A DNA stretch of 64,000 bases, from positions 12,885,001 to 12,949,000 of the forward strand of contig CM028918.1 of the NCBI GenBank assembly GCA_016801845.1, in the 5' to 3' direction. The stretch's first letter is position 1. Each line of letters opens with the position of its first letter. This document shows, piece by piece, positions 1 through 10,839 of this stretch. The notes beneath the pieces were generated by a model. It worked only from the letters and a program-made list of their open reading frames with translations. It did no database searches and was not told the origin of the DNA. Source of the DNA: Polydactylus sextarius (Eukaryota > Chordata > Actinopteri > Polynemidae). Both the position numbers and the translations under genes were made by a program.

Positions 1-3000
1 AGAAGAAGAGGAGGAGGAGGATAAAGGGAGACTGCTATTCTAAATCTCCTGCCCAAAGCCCCACAAAACCCAGAGTGAGAGAAAAAGAAAATCTAACTGA
101 GGAGGGATAAGACTGTCAGAGACTCAATCTGAAAGATATGGGAGTGATTGCTCTTTGGGAAAAAAAAACACAGAATGTGAGACAGACAAACAGACTAATG
201 ACCAGATGTGTTAAATGTCTCAGTCTAAGGCATTGGACAAAAAAGCTAGTAGACAGTTGTTTTTTAAAATAGCCCTTCATAAGGCCTAAAGACAACCATG
301 TCTGCACATGGGTCACGTGTCCTAGTCTCAGCCTCTTCATGACCAAATGAGCTCAATCACAGATCTTCACACAGGTGATAATTACAAGCTGACAAGGGTA
401 GAACTGGAAGTCAGAGACCTCATCCCACACACTTCCCTGCTGACATGCATCACCATACATGTTGACACCGGGATTAATCGCTTTGTCTAATAAGCAACTA
501 AAGTCAATATGTCTCCCACATATGTCTAAACATACCTCAGAGACACTCTTTCCTCACCAGAGACGCGTGGTGTTCAATTATACTAAGCGACAAATTGTTG
601 ACACCTCATTTCCCACCTTTCCTTATTTGTGACAGACAGAGAGAGGAAGCGATTCATTCCTGACTGAAATTACCTTTGAGAGTGAAAACAGACTTTTATA
701 GAACGGTGCCAATAAATGTGGGGAACACCCTCAGTAGTTGCGAGTCTGTCGAAATGTTACTCGTATTTGTTACATTATCCACATGACACATGTATTGAAC
801 TCTCATGGACAAATTCAAGAAGTAAGGAGGAATTTGTGTGCAGCATAAACTTACCCTGCAATTATTATAGTAAAGATTTGTCAGTTTTCATTTGACCACA
901 TGCGTACTTTCGATATGAACTGTATTGTCCTCATTTCTGCCACAACTGAGAGTAATTATTAGTTGAATAAACTATTAATTTGTAGATCTTGAGTTTACTT
1001 TCTTATGCACTGACCTATTAACTGTCCTGTCTCTGTTCCCTCTACATGGATGTCATACTTAAAAGGTACACACAAAAAGAGAGAGAGAGAGAGAGACAAT
1101 ATTCACCTGCACCTTTGACGACGAACAAATGAATCATCAATCATTATGGGGTATGTCGGAGATGAGCGGCTACAGTAAAGTGGTTATAAGTAGGCTGAAC
1201 AAATGATTAAAATAAAATGCAACCTTTTATTCTTATTTTTCCATCACTACAAACATCACTCAATGCATCACAGTGGAGCTCTAAAAGCACTTACACTGAT
1301 CTCAAACACCTGCGAGTCTGTCAACCAAAGACCTGTGACTCATGCAGGACAGAAAGAAACGATGGAGAGACAGAGAGAGAGAGAGAAAGAGAGAGAGGAA
1401 TGAAAGCCAGAGGACAATGAGGAAGAGAAGTGGTTGAGGGTGAGAGAGCCAGGGAGAAGGGGATAGGATAAGGTAGTGCAGTGGGGATTGCTGGGCTGTG
1501 TGTCTGCTGTGTGATCCTCATGGCAGGAGGTTTGGCAGTAGAAATGAAAGAGAACATTCCTGCGGTTTCAGTGATTTGTGGTCTTATAAATATCCAGTGT
1601 GTGGGCAGCTCTGCTCTTCCAATATCCACAACCTGCTGCCCACTGAGCCAGGGCAAGAAAAAAGAACATGTCAATACCTATTGGAGTAGGAGGCTCAGGG
1701 GTGTGTGTGAGTGTGTGTGTTTGTGTGTATGGGTGTGGATGGAAGGCACACACTACATGTTTTTGTCTAGTTGTCAAAAGCAGTCCTCCATGGGCAAACC
1801 ATTTACATTACACAGTCTCTCCAGTTAAGCCTGACTGGCATCGTTTTTGGCCAAGGTGGTCTAGACAGTGGAACAAAGAATCAATATTTTTAAGGAAGAA
1901 TTGGGAGCGAAAGATTCTGTGAAACTACTGGAGTTGAAATTGTTGACTATAACTTAAACTGTGTAGTGGTAGTTTTCTATCATTGTCAATTTATACCATG
2001 GATGTAAGAGCCAAAGATGCCACATGAAACTGTCATGAAGCCAAATAACCTGTGTGAGGAGGCGGGAAGTTTTTCACACCATATAAAACCTGTTCATTGG
2101 GTGTTACACTCAGCTCTCTATTACAGTCAGTATTACCTCATATTAGGTAATCCTTGCTTGTTTGGTCTAGTACAGACTCGTTACTTCAGAGACGTATATG
2201 TGTGTTTGCAGTCACATCTGTTTCACAAACTATATGCATTCGACCCTGAAGACTGAACTGTTGCATTACTCAATTATCAATTACTTAAATACTCATTAAC
2301 TATTTAATTAGCTCTTATGTACATTTACTTTTCAACATGTTTGAACCCTTTTGTGTGACACTATAATCTGTGGTCAAATAAACAGCATCTCTTTCAGCTC
2401 TTTTGAAATATAAAGTTCACTTATGCTCATATCATGTATGAAGTTATCAACTGTCACCAACCATCCTGGTTATGCAGAGAAAGGGGAGGAACTCTGTGTT
2501 TTCAAATTGTCAAAATGTCTGCCAACAATGGAGAAAAGAAAGTACAGCATTATTTTTCAGGTCAAGTAAGTAAAACAGGCAGCAGATGTTTTGGTGGGAG
2601 ATGATCCGCTGAGTGTTTAACAACAGCGTTTGATTTAGGGCAATGCTGAACTGTGCACTGTATGTGAGTATAGAATCAGATTTGTCAGACAGCAAATGTT
2701 TTTATTAAGACCTATGAAAACCTGCAGATACCCTGGGGCAAGGGGACCGAGTAAATCTGGGAGCAGCACACTAAAGTAAAATGTACCTTTGACCATTAAA
2801 TCAGAAGCCCTTTGAGGGCAGAGTCCCATTAAACAGATGAGTCCTGTGTGCACACAAATGTCCTCTGAAACCTGGAGGAAGCGCACTAAAGCTTCAAAGC
2901 ATTTAGGTCATCCTTACTTAATACACAACGACTCATAGAAAACCCCCTGTGGTGACTATGAATCGAAATTTACTTCTGAAGCCGTATGTTTCACCTTGAT

Positions 3001-3990
3001 AGTGTGTTTCCACTTCAGAAAACTTAATTCACATTTGTGGATCACAGAAGTGACTCTTGTTGCAGGGCTCTTTGTGCATGTGTGTGTGTGTTGTTGCTCA
3101 GTATGAAAAAGCCCCATGGGGGACAATTACGACCTCACACAATGCGCTCAGACAGCAATTAAAACAGCCATTAGTAGGAAAGGGAGGGAGGCTCATACAG
3201 AGCAAGATAAGAGAGAATGAAAGAAAACTAGATAACAAGACAGTGGCGGGAATAAACAGAATACAATGTCCTTCACAGTCGAGCAGCATTAGACAGGAAA
3301 TAGAGGAAAGGCAGAATGTTTATCATTTTTAAAACTGACTCGAGGATGGCACATTGTATTTCACATTACACATCTCTGGCAATGTGGTAATAAATTGTGA
3401 GCTGTAGTGAGGGCTCTAAATACTCACAGCCTACACCATGATGGAGTGATGCAACTGCAAAGGCAATGAGAGCCGTATAGCTCTTTCAGCTAAACAGGTG
3501 AGGGTAAGGCTATTTCAGCAGTGATGGAAGTCACACGTATACCATACATGACAAATATACATACATCTGAATATGAGAATATATGATGTTAATCACACTC
3601 CTGAGAACAACTGTGAAACATAACAGGAGATACCTTGTTTAAATGTAGTAATACCATTACCTCACCAAACTACTGATTTGTCTTGGTCAGTTTTAACAGC
3701 TCAGGGCTTTCGGCTGACTAGTATCCATCCTTATATTCTGTTTTTTAAAATCCACAAACACATACTCGTGCCAAGTATTTGGAAAAAACTAACAGAATCA
3801 AATGGAATGTATTTTTTAGCTCACAATCTTCTACCATCATCTTCTGTGTTATCATGTTTGTTACGTTATATAAGTCAACACATAAATAAAAAAAAAAAAC
3901 AAAAATCAAGTTCTGATTGGTTATACCCCTTCACTCACTATAAACTGTGTATTTATATGTTACATTACATATGGTGTTGTTGAGTCTCAC
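1..3990 (-). other. Intron sequence of the sipa1l1-like gene, running off the left edge
   Basis: This stretch lies beyond the donor site of the last visible coding exon (exon ends at 3991, donor GTGAGA on the minus strand). I looked on the minus strand for the next expected SIPA1L pieces, the rest of RapGAP and the PDZ domain, and recognised none. Visible content is low-complexity only: a purine-rich start (1-40), a (GA)8 run at about 1079-1096, GA-rich sequence at about 1365-1400 and short TG runs at about 1700-1730. Short open frames here look like chance frames in AT-rich DNA. The gene is inferred to continue left of base 1. Confidence 0.6.
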
Positions 3991-4148
3991 CTGTAGGAGC
4001 TGTTGTCAGAACAGGGATTGTGAGCCCGCACGATCACAAACACATGCTGGAAGTGTGAGCGAATATTTTTGGGAGTGAAGGGAAGTGCTCCGGGTTCTTG
4101 GAACACAATTGTGACAATATCATTCCCAATATGACGTTTCCGCAGTAA
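3991..4148 (-). CDS. sipa1l1: sipa1l1-like coding exon 7: RapGAP catalytic segment
   Basis: Coding exon of 158 bp, about residues 751-803 of the model. On the minus strand it follows an acceptor ending TTCCAG and stops at AG|GTGAGA (phase 2). The translation contains LLRKRHIGNDIVTIVFQEPG followed by a segment with SHFQHVFVIVRAHNPCSD. In Rap1GAP-type proteins the asparagine of the HIGNDIV motif is the catalytic residue that replaces the glutamine missing in Rap; it is present here, so the exon looks competent for Rap-GTP hydrolysis. The match to SIPA1L1/2/3 is nearly continuous. Where the relatives I recall read RVHNPC, this copy reads RAHNPC. It is the last coding exon in the window. Confidence 0.93.
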
Positions 4149-4383
4149 CTGGAATAGTTTAAAAAAAACAAAAACAAAACAAAAAAACAGCAGGAAACAA
4201 TAATGTTAAATAATACACTTTCTTTAATAGAAAACAGAAAAAATGCATGAATAAGATTAAAATCCTTCAGAAACTTTACTTAAGTCATGTGAAAACCAAG
4301 TGAAATGAGTATAGAATCAAGTAAACTCTACATGTTGTATTTATTTCAGTATCACAGTTGAAACTTTGGGAACTTTAACCTAC
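4149..4383 (-). other. Short intron between coding exons 6 and 7
   Basis: A 235 bp intron with GTAGGT donor and TTCCAG acceptor on the minus strand. It contains an A/C-rich stretch (plus strand 4160-4200) that forms the polypyrimidine tract next to the acceptor. Nothing else is seen. Confidence 0.85.
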
Positions 4384-4487
4384 CTGTTGCTTGTTGTTAG
4401 GAGTGTAGGGGAGCATGGTAGACACATGGAACATGATCTCATAGTCCTTGTAAGTGGTGTATAAGGAGTGGGTGCCCGTTGAGTCAG
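4384..4487 (-). CDS. sipa1l1: sipa1l1-like coding exon 6: RapGAP segment
   Basis: Coding exon of 104 bp, finishing codon 716 (Thr) and giving residues 717-750. It lies between an acceptor ending CCTCAG and a donor CAG|GTAGGT. The product reads DSTGTHSLYTTYKDYEIMFH and then VSTMLPYTPNNKQQ, which is invariant or nearly so among SIPA1L1, SIPA1L2 and SIPA1L3. It belongs to the catalytic RapGAP domain. It joins in phase 1 to the preceding exon (AAG A|CT) and in phase 0 to the next exon, whose first codons encode LLRKRH. Nothing odd is seen. Confidence 0.93.
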
Positions 4488-5560
4488 CTGAGGTGGGAGG
4501 AGGAGGAGGGATATAATTATATGTGGATTTCACATGGTTTTAAAAACAGATCATTAACTCGTCTAATTGATATCGATCTGATCCCTCTCACCTGCAAAAA
4601 GCATCTACACTGTATTACTAAGTTTTTTGGCTAGAATATTGCCAGTGTAAAAAAGCTTCACACTAACCTGTACATACTAATGACATGTTAGACATTGTGT
4701 TGCATTAAATGACCTTTTCCATAAGTAGTTATTGCCATTACACATGTATAAGTCCAATTATGATAAAACATAATTTCCGTTCTTCATAAAATCCATTCTT
4801 CATGTTCGTCTCCTGCAATACTGTTGCCTTCTCAGTCTATTAATGCACTCGTCTCAGAGACCAACAAAGACACAACGTGTTTAAAAGGCCACACTTAAAC
4901 CAGCTAGATTACCTCGATTAATTACACTACTTATACAGGAAGTGTTTTGTATGGCTGGCATGCAAAAAGTGACTGTGTGACATTCAGAGCATTTACAGGT
5001 GACAGCTTAATTGATATAAGGGCAGCATGGCACAGCATATCAAGCAACTTTGAAAAGTCACATAGAGGAATACAAACACTCTAGTTTGTAGCAGACGGCA
5101 AGTAGTCAGGCAAAGAGGAGAGGCCAAGAGGAAAAAGACAGAGGATTGGTTTCATTTTCCATAATAGAATAATATGGCACCAAAGGCCGTCTGTCACAAG
5201 TATGAAATTGAAGGAATTTTTGTTTTTAAGGCAGTGCACAGAGTGGAAATTGAAAAATGACTAAAAGGAAGCCAAAGGAATGAAAGCAAACCAAAACTGA
5301 GAGGCAGAAGGGGGGAAACAGAAACCTCATAAGTTAAGGTGCTTTCAAATATCAGTATCTCTATAAATACTCCATGCAATGTATTCAGTACAATGGAAGG
5401 ACAAGAGGAGACTTGGAAGATGTGTTCTGCATTCTCATTGCACTCTGATGTTTTGTTATTTTTAGTAATTTCAGCCCAGCGTTTGTTTTTACTCATTTCA
5501 CATGTCTAATGTTAAAAGTGATTGTAGATGACTTCAGAGAGCTTGTGTATATGTACATAC
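4488..5560 (-). other. Intron between coding exons 5 and 6
   Basis: A 1,073 bp intron. A chance open frame at 5194-5496 on the minus strand has no recognised similarity and no splice-site support. The donor is A|GTATGT and the acceptor CCTCAG. No repeat family was recognised. Confidence 0.75.
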
Positions 5561-5735
5561 TCTTAGTGTCTAGTTGAGCTCTGTATTTGGTGAAACCTTT
5601 GAGTCGGACCCTCTCCCCCAGCAGGTGAAGGAACTCCTCCAGCGCAGGACCAGCTGATTCATTGTTGTACATCTCCTCCTCGCTGCTCTGGCCCGCCATG
5701 CAGTACATCACCCCCACCTTACGCTGGAAACTGAG
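5561..5735 (-). CDS. sipa1l1: sipa1l1-like coding exon 5: RapGAP segment
   Basis: Coding exon of 175 bp, about residues 658-715 plus one base of 716. On the minus strand the acceptor is CTATAG and the donor is AAGA|GTATGT. The translation starts LSFQRKVGVMYCMAGQSSEE and continues through MYNNESAGP, LGERVRLKGF and KYRAQLDTK, the signature of the SIPA1L RapGAP domain. Relatives carry YCKAGQ at the equivalent point; here a methionine replaces the lysine. The start on CTC in phase 0 fits the end of the previous exon (GAC GAG CAG GGG). The wording is closest to SIPA1L1 (ESAGP, LGERVRLKGF). Confidence 0.93.
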
Positions 5736-6447
5736 CTATAGCGAGAACAGAGATTGTTCAGAGGAAAAAAGGGGAGACACAAGAACATTACTGTGTAGAA
5801 ATCCTGTCAGAATAACCACACTGACATTTTAGGAGGAACTCATGTTGGCATTTTAAGAATAACCACCTTGGGATGTTTTGCAGTTGTTGCGGTGCCATTT
5901 TCCACAGAAATCATGTTGACATTTACAGAGGTTCAGCTTTTGATGATTGCATCAGGGAGCATGAGTATCAGAGAGTCTGTTTTTTTATGTTATTTTTACA
6001 GAAGTTGAGGCGTGTTTGTGTTTCTGATACACTTTTGCCAGTACGTGGTGGGGTTTTTCCACTTAAACTCCACGTAATAGACTGTGGGAGTAAATGGTAA
6101 AATAAAGAGGGAATAAAAAAATAATATTATTGTTCCTCAATGACACATCCCCCTTTTTGCAAAAAAAAAAAAAAAGAAAAAAACAACACCTACACATAAA
6201 ATAAAACCAAAAATTAAAATAACTGGCTGTACAGAGAACAAGATAACGGCTGTGTGTGTGTTTAGATCAAAGAATGACCAATTATGCTGAATGGATTAAA
6301 TGTTTGATGTAAGATGAGGACAATATGAAGCCTGTGTAATACATATTTCAATAAAAAAACAACAAAACAAAAAGGAATTCTTACAACGGCAGCAGTTTGA
6401 GGATTTAAACCAAGTCTCATTTCACAACACTCATTGCGTCTCCTTAC
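5736..6447 (-). other. Intron between coding exons 4 and 5
   Basis: A 712 bp intron with GTAAGG donor and CTATAG acceptor. It contains an A-rich tract at about 6160-6185 (plus strand) and otherwise nothing recognised. Confidence 0.8.
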
Positions 6448-6638
6448 CCCCTGCTCGTCCAGCTTCATTAGCTGCTCAGTGACCTTAGGTGTGTTGAGCG
6501 CCAGGCGCAGGCAGTGAGCGTTCAGCTCCGGCACCAGGTACTCCAGCACTTCTTTGAGAGGCAGACCTCGAGCCAGGCCATGCTTGGATGTGGAGGGCAC
6601 CACGCGTCTTCCAGGATGGAGCCTCTGAGTGTGTTTAG
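6448..6638 (-). CDS. sipa1l1: sipa1l1-like coding exon 4, with an apparent frame break
   Basis: Exon of 191 bp between a good acceptor (TTTTTGTCTCCAG) and a donor GGG|GTAAGG. It begins in phase 0 with codons for LNTLRGSILEDA, the expected continuation of FRTSE in the previous exon. It ends in phase 0 with ARGLPLKEVLEY, VPELNAHCLRLALNTPKV and TEQLMKLDEQG. These two halves are in different frames: the sequence around 6596-6606 has two bases more than the frame needs (GCG TG GTG in the minus reading, where family members need Ala then Val or Ile). Translated straight from the 5' end it stops 23 codons after the break, at a TGA. Without the two bases the length would be 189 bp, as both phase-0 flanks require. 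Sequencing or assembly error, a frameshift allele or a decaying paralogue are all possible. The strong conservation of the other exons favours error or an allele. Confidence 0.9.
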
Positions 6639-8426
6639 CTGGAGACAAAAACAAAAGAAGCAATTTGAGAATCAGAACTAATTCTCTGAAGTTTAGACGA
6701 GAAAATCTAAATACCATTTGTAATAAAATTATGAAAACAGCAACAAACGTAAAAATTTACACCATATGTATAACTTATTCTATCCAAGAGCTTCAGTTAA
6801 TTAGTTTTATTTTTGAGACCAGTGTTGTCAGAAAATATTTGGTTCTCTTTACGGCATTGAAGTGGACCTTATTTAAACCTCATTTATTTAAATTATACAT
6901 TCAAAAAGCTTTAGTAGGGAAAACCACTCATTCTAAAAATACAAATTCCTCCATTGACCTTAACTCTCTGAACACACAGAGTTTATTTTAAGTACATATT
7001 ACGTTGTAGTACTGCAGAGGCAAGGTCACAATGACAGAACAGGATTCAGTCGAGCTTAGTTGTGGTTTGCAGCTTGATAATTATTCTCCTTGCAGCAAGT
7101 AATGGTTCTTTTACAGTCCCCTTACGATTGGCAGCAGTAAAAAAAAAAAAAAAAAAAAAACTGTCCAGCCATAAGTGGAATACTAGTAATTCTGTGTTTG
7201 GAAAGCTGCAACCAAGCCTGTGATGAAGCTTGAAGACCAGTGTAATTAAATGCAACTTGCAGTATAAGATAAAAACAAACTCAAGAAGGACTTTCATGAA
7301 TAAAACAAGAGGGCAGTGGAAGTACCATGACCCAAATATATATCATGTACTAACAAACAGCTGGATATCCCCGGTGTACCCTTGGCTCTTGAGAATCACT
7401 TATAAGTGTCTGTGTTTTCTGTTTGTGAGTCGTCACTCAGTGTTTGGCAGGCCCAGTGTGCCAACAGCCTCAGGGTTAAACAAACCGAAAGGTAGAGAAG
7501 CACTCCAGCTGACGAGAGGACAATTGCTGTCCTCAGTGGACATTGGACTTATCTCTTCAACATCACTGCATCGCACTCACTCCCACGCAGAAGTACACAT
7601 ATATATCTATACCTACCTTGCTCTGAAAATAGCAATTAGAGAGGAGAGAGGAAGGCAAAAAGAAGGGAAGAAAATAGAGGAAAACATAGCACCGTGGGTT
7701 GTGCGTCATCCCAAGAGATTGGAGGGGCTATTACTCATGATGCGCTTCAACACAAGAGCAATGCTTTTCCTTCTCCACTCAAATACCTTTGGCACTATTT
7801 TAGTCTCATTTAGCTGCAAAATGGCACAGCTCAGTCCTTCACAGATGAAGGCTGACAAAGATGGTAGGTGGGCGTTCAGCTCAGGGAATGAGGACATTGA
7901 TCTGTGGCTCTAGTGTGTTTATAAGCGACGGCAGCAAAGGCAAGAGGGATTCATAACAGATTTCCTCCTCCTGGGAACTGAAGATTGAGCATTGTGAATA
8001 AACAATTGGGAAAATAAATTGCAAATGAAACATGCAATAATTTGAGGTGGTGTTAAGGATCAGAGGCAGTGGTATCTAAGATCGTGGGCTGTATCTGACA
8101 ACCTTGAGTTGGAGCTTTTTTAATGCCCCCCGCCAAACAACAATCTTCAATGAGCAAAGCTGGGCACAGGTCCTATAATGTAAACGCCTACACTGGTTGA
8201 ACTCATCAACAACAGCTCTTTAGTAACATTACTCAGGACAGAATGTACAAAATATCAACACATCTGACACATTCATGACTAGGGACAGCTACAAATACTG
8301 AATATCCTTGTGAATGGATAGAAGTCTAACTACATATAATATACAAGAATCAAGAATACAAGTATTAAGATGATAAATTGCAGTGTATGTGTGTATACAA
8401 AGATGATGTGTCCATTTCTAATATAC
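6639..8426 (-). other. Intron between coding exons 3 and 4
   Basis: A 1,788 bp intron. It holds an A(20) homopolymer at about 7140-7160 on the plus strand. The longest open frame (7230-7913, plus strand) has no recognisable family and no splice support, so I treat it as chance. The donor is GAG|GTATAT. Confidence 0.75.
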
Positions 8427-8557
8427 CTCACTGGTTCTGAAGATGACCCTGTAGTTGTATTGCTGACCATGTTCCTTGTGCTCGTCAAGCTTCTCCCTCC
8501 TCAGACTCACTGCCACTGGGCCAAGGTTCTCATCCACCCCCAGATAGTTCCAGTGTT
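8427..8557 (-). CDS. sipa1l1: sipa1l1-like coding exon 3
   Basis: Coding exon of 131 bp that finishes codon 551 (Glu) and gives residues 552-594. The reading is HWNYLGVDENLGPVAVSLRR, then EKLDEHKEHGQQYNYRVIFR and TSE, the expected SIPA1L segment just before the RapGAP catalytic core. It splices in from the preceding exon as G|AA and out as GAG|GTATAT in phase 0. The acceptor is unusual: it ends TTCAAG rather than CAG or TAG and has only a weak, distant pyrimidine tract. The GAA codon it makes and the 43-codon length fit the family so well that I accept it. Confidence 0.9.
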
Positions 8558-8947
8558 CTTGAATTTGCAGATTGAATGGAGACAAAAAGATGTCATTAAA
8601 TTGAGGGGATTTTTTTTTTCTTAGAAAGATTAGAGCTTTGGAAATTGAAGCTTGGTTGTGTCACTTTGCAGATTTCAAAGCTCAATTCTATTGTCTTAAT
8701 GTGAAAAAACTACTATCACATTGCTTTGTAGTGAAATGCAGAACGTGCATTTAGATTTCCATTTGTGCCAGTGGTAAAACAGTTGAAGCTTCTCTGTAAC
8801 CAGAAAATTAACTGCCAGTAATGTCTTTATTTTCCAAGTTAATCTTAAACTTTCTGCCTCAACAGACTGAAAATCTCTAGACAAAACTTTAAAAAGACCA
8901 AAAGATAAGGACTGCAGATGTAGAAAGCCAAAACTGTCTTTACTCAC
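8558..8947 (-). other. Intron between coding exons 2 and 3
   Basis: A 390 bp intron with donor GAG|GTGAGT and the weak acceptor TTCAAG. Nothing else is recognised. Confidence 0.85.
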
Positions 8948-9170
8948 CTCTGAGGTAGAAGTACTTCCTGTAGTAATAGGCACCAAGGTCAACATGCTCC
9001 ACAATGTATCGTTTGGACCTATCAGCATGTTGGCTTGGTCCATCCTTGGGGGCCTCCAAAACAGCCACACCAGCATTTGTGAAATGTGTAGTGAGGGTGG
9101 TGTCCAAAGGTCCTTCCTCTGTACTGCCAGAGGAATTGCTTGAGCTCCCACCGCTGCCTATGCTGCCCTG
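8948..9170 (-). CDS. sipa1l1: sipa1l1-like coding exon 2
   Basis: Coding exon of 223 bp, residues 477-550 plus one base of codon 551. It opens with a Gly/Ser-rich stretch (QGSIGSGGSSSNSSGSTEEG), then the conserved THFTNAGVAVLEAPKDG and KRYIVEHVDLGAYYYRKYF. Relatives have CTNAGVAVLEVPK and EHVDLGAYYYRKFF at this place, so the family assignment is secure. The acceptor is a tandem CAGCAG, so splicing could start at 9170 or 9167 and add or drop one Gln. The donor is the consensus GAG|GTGAGT. The segment lies just before the RapGAP domain. Confidence 0.93.
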
Positions 9171-9410
9171 CTGGAAGATGAAAGACGAAGACAATAGAGG
9201 CGAGTAAGCTGACAAATATTTTTTCATATTTAATCTTCAGCAGTAATCAGCTCTTAAGTGATCTTTAATCTTTCTAATTTTGAAGATTACAGCCTTAGGA
9301 CTAAAATTGAAGGACCCCAGGCTATAATCTTTTCAGGAATCATAACAAATAACCATATTTATACGTGTCTTTTATTACACTTTATCATCCTGATCTTGCA
9401 CTAAACCTAC
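9171..9410 (-). other. Intron between coding exons 1 and 2
   Basis: A 240 bp intron with donor CAG|GTAGGT and tandem acceptor CAGCAG. No other content is recognised. Confidence 0.9.
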
Positions 9411-10839
9411 CTGTTTAGCAGGAGCGATGTTCCTCTCACCTTCTCCCCCAATCTCATTCCTGAAACAAGGGCAGCTGAGCACCAAATCATTGCTCTTGTC
9501 ATCACCGGGGTCTAATGCAGGGTTTGTACTATGTCCTGCCCCCTCCTTGCTCAACTCCTCTTGTGAGCCACAGGGTGACCCATAAACTCCACTCTGATTG
9601 GAGGAGAGGGAGGAAGTGGCTGAAGCAGAGGCAGCAGCAGCAGCTGAGGCACCAGTTGTGGTGTTTTTGCGTTTGGCCCCAGACTGACGACTTTGGACGA
9701 CTTCATTGAGGTCAAAGAGTAAAGACTGAACATCAAAATGAGCAAAACCTTTTTGGCACACCCAGGGTTTGGGAGGTGGGCCACTTTCATCTCCTTTCCC
9801 CCCATCTTCAGCATCAGAGCCGGCTCTCGATGTGTCACCCTCCACTTTCACACTGCGTAGCTTACGGAATATAGACTCTCCACCCGTCTCTGACTTTGAC
9901 CTTCTCTTCAAGTGCTTCTCTCGTTCCTTCAGTCGACTGGCAGGACTACCTCTGGCTGGACCAAGAGGTCCATCAGGCAGGTCAAGGGCTGCCTGTTTTA
10001 TAGGAGCCACAGTAAGGAGCTCTGTTAGCCTCTCTGGAGCTGGGCTCCGCTGATCAGGGGCCTCAGATGACTGGTATCCTTTCAGCATGTCAAAGAAACT
10101 CTCTCCTGACACGCCGTGCTTATCTATGGATGAAGTGCTGCCATACTCGCGATGCATGGGTGTCCACCCTGAGAAAGACCAGCCCTCGTTGCTGTCTCCA
10201 TCCAGCTCACTTATAGTTATATCACTGTTGCTGCGCTGGCGGATGCGCCTCATGCCTTTGCGAGGTGAGCCAAGATAGCCGTCCGGCGACAGGAAGCGAT
10301 TGTCCTTTCCCTTGCTTTGCATCTTGCTCTTCAGCGTGTTGTGGATGTTGCGCAGCATGGATGAGTCCTGTGGGCTTATCAGGTGGCCCAGCTTGGCTGA
10401 CAGATTGCTGTGGGCTGTGACAGCTGACACCCCGCCACCTCCGCTGCCACTACTACCACTACCACCACTCCCACTTCCTCCTCCTCCACCTCCTCCTCCT
10501 CCCCCTCCGCTGAGTCTTTCCCTATCTCCACTTCCTGATCCTGAAGAGCTGGTGGTGTTGGTAGAACTGGGTGAATCCGTTTCCACAGTTATGTGCCAAA
10601 CACCACCTCCTCCTCCGTCTTTCCTTGGAGGCCAGTCGGCCACACGAGCCCGAACCCCCATCTTGGGGACGCCGGGGTTGGTGCCGGTGGTGGAGGAGGA
10701 GGAGATGTGGGCGCTCTCACTGCGGGGTGGCGGCGCCCCTCCATTGGGCAATCGCAAGCGTCGGGTATAGAACTCATCAGTAGCCGGCACAGAGCCCCCA
10801 ACTGAGCGCTCTGTCTGAGAACGCTTCAGACTGGTCATG
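9411..10839 (-). CDS. sipa1l1: sipa1l1-like first coding exon: N-terminal 476 residues
   Basis: Large first coding exon with ATG at 10838. SIPA1L1 (also called SPAR) is a Rap GTPase-activating protein known from neurons, where it acts at the postsynaptic density and on actin. The N-terminus MTSLKRSQTER is the same as I recall for SIPA1L1 and differs from SIPA1L2 and SIPA1L3. Family landmarks in order are VPKMGVRARVADWPP (about 57-71), IRQRSNSDITISELD (199-213), HREYGSTSSID (229-239) with SGESFFDMLKGY (244-255), KRRSKSETG (311-319), CQKGFAHFDVQSLLFDLNE (361-379), KRKNTTTGASAA (389-400) and GDDKSNDLVLSCP with FRNEIGGEGER (445-469). A Gly/Ser homopolymer-like tract (about 110-136) and an Ala/Ser run after 398 look lineage-specific. 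The acceptor is pyrimidine-rich and sits one base before the ATG; the donor is CAG|GTAGGT. Some motifs (WVCQK, AHFDVQS) resemble SIPA1L3, so a teleost paralogue cannot be fully excluded. Confidence 0.92.
10431..10511 (-). repeat. In-frame Gly/Ser-coding tract within coding exon 1
   Basis: On the plus strand this is a run of CCT, CCA and CCG-type triplets; on the minus strand it encodes Ser110, eleven glycines and then GS/GGS repeats to about residue 136. It looks like an in-frame trinucleotide expansion in a region expected to be disordered. Comparable tracts are absent from the mammalian SIPA1L1 N-terminus as I recall it. The length may vary between individuals or species. Confidence 0.85.

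Noticed and set aside
7230..7913. Long plus-strand open frame of 227 codons
   Set aside because: It lies inside an intron of the minus-strand gene, has no recognisable motif and has composition like its surroundings. It is most likely chance.
10300..10770. Plus-strand Pro/Leu-rich frame of 156 codons
   Set aside because: It is the antisense shadow of the Gly/Ser-rich part of coding exon 1.
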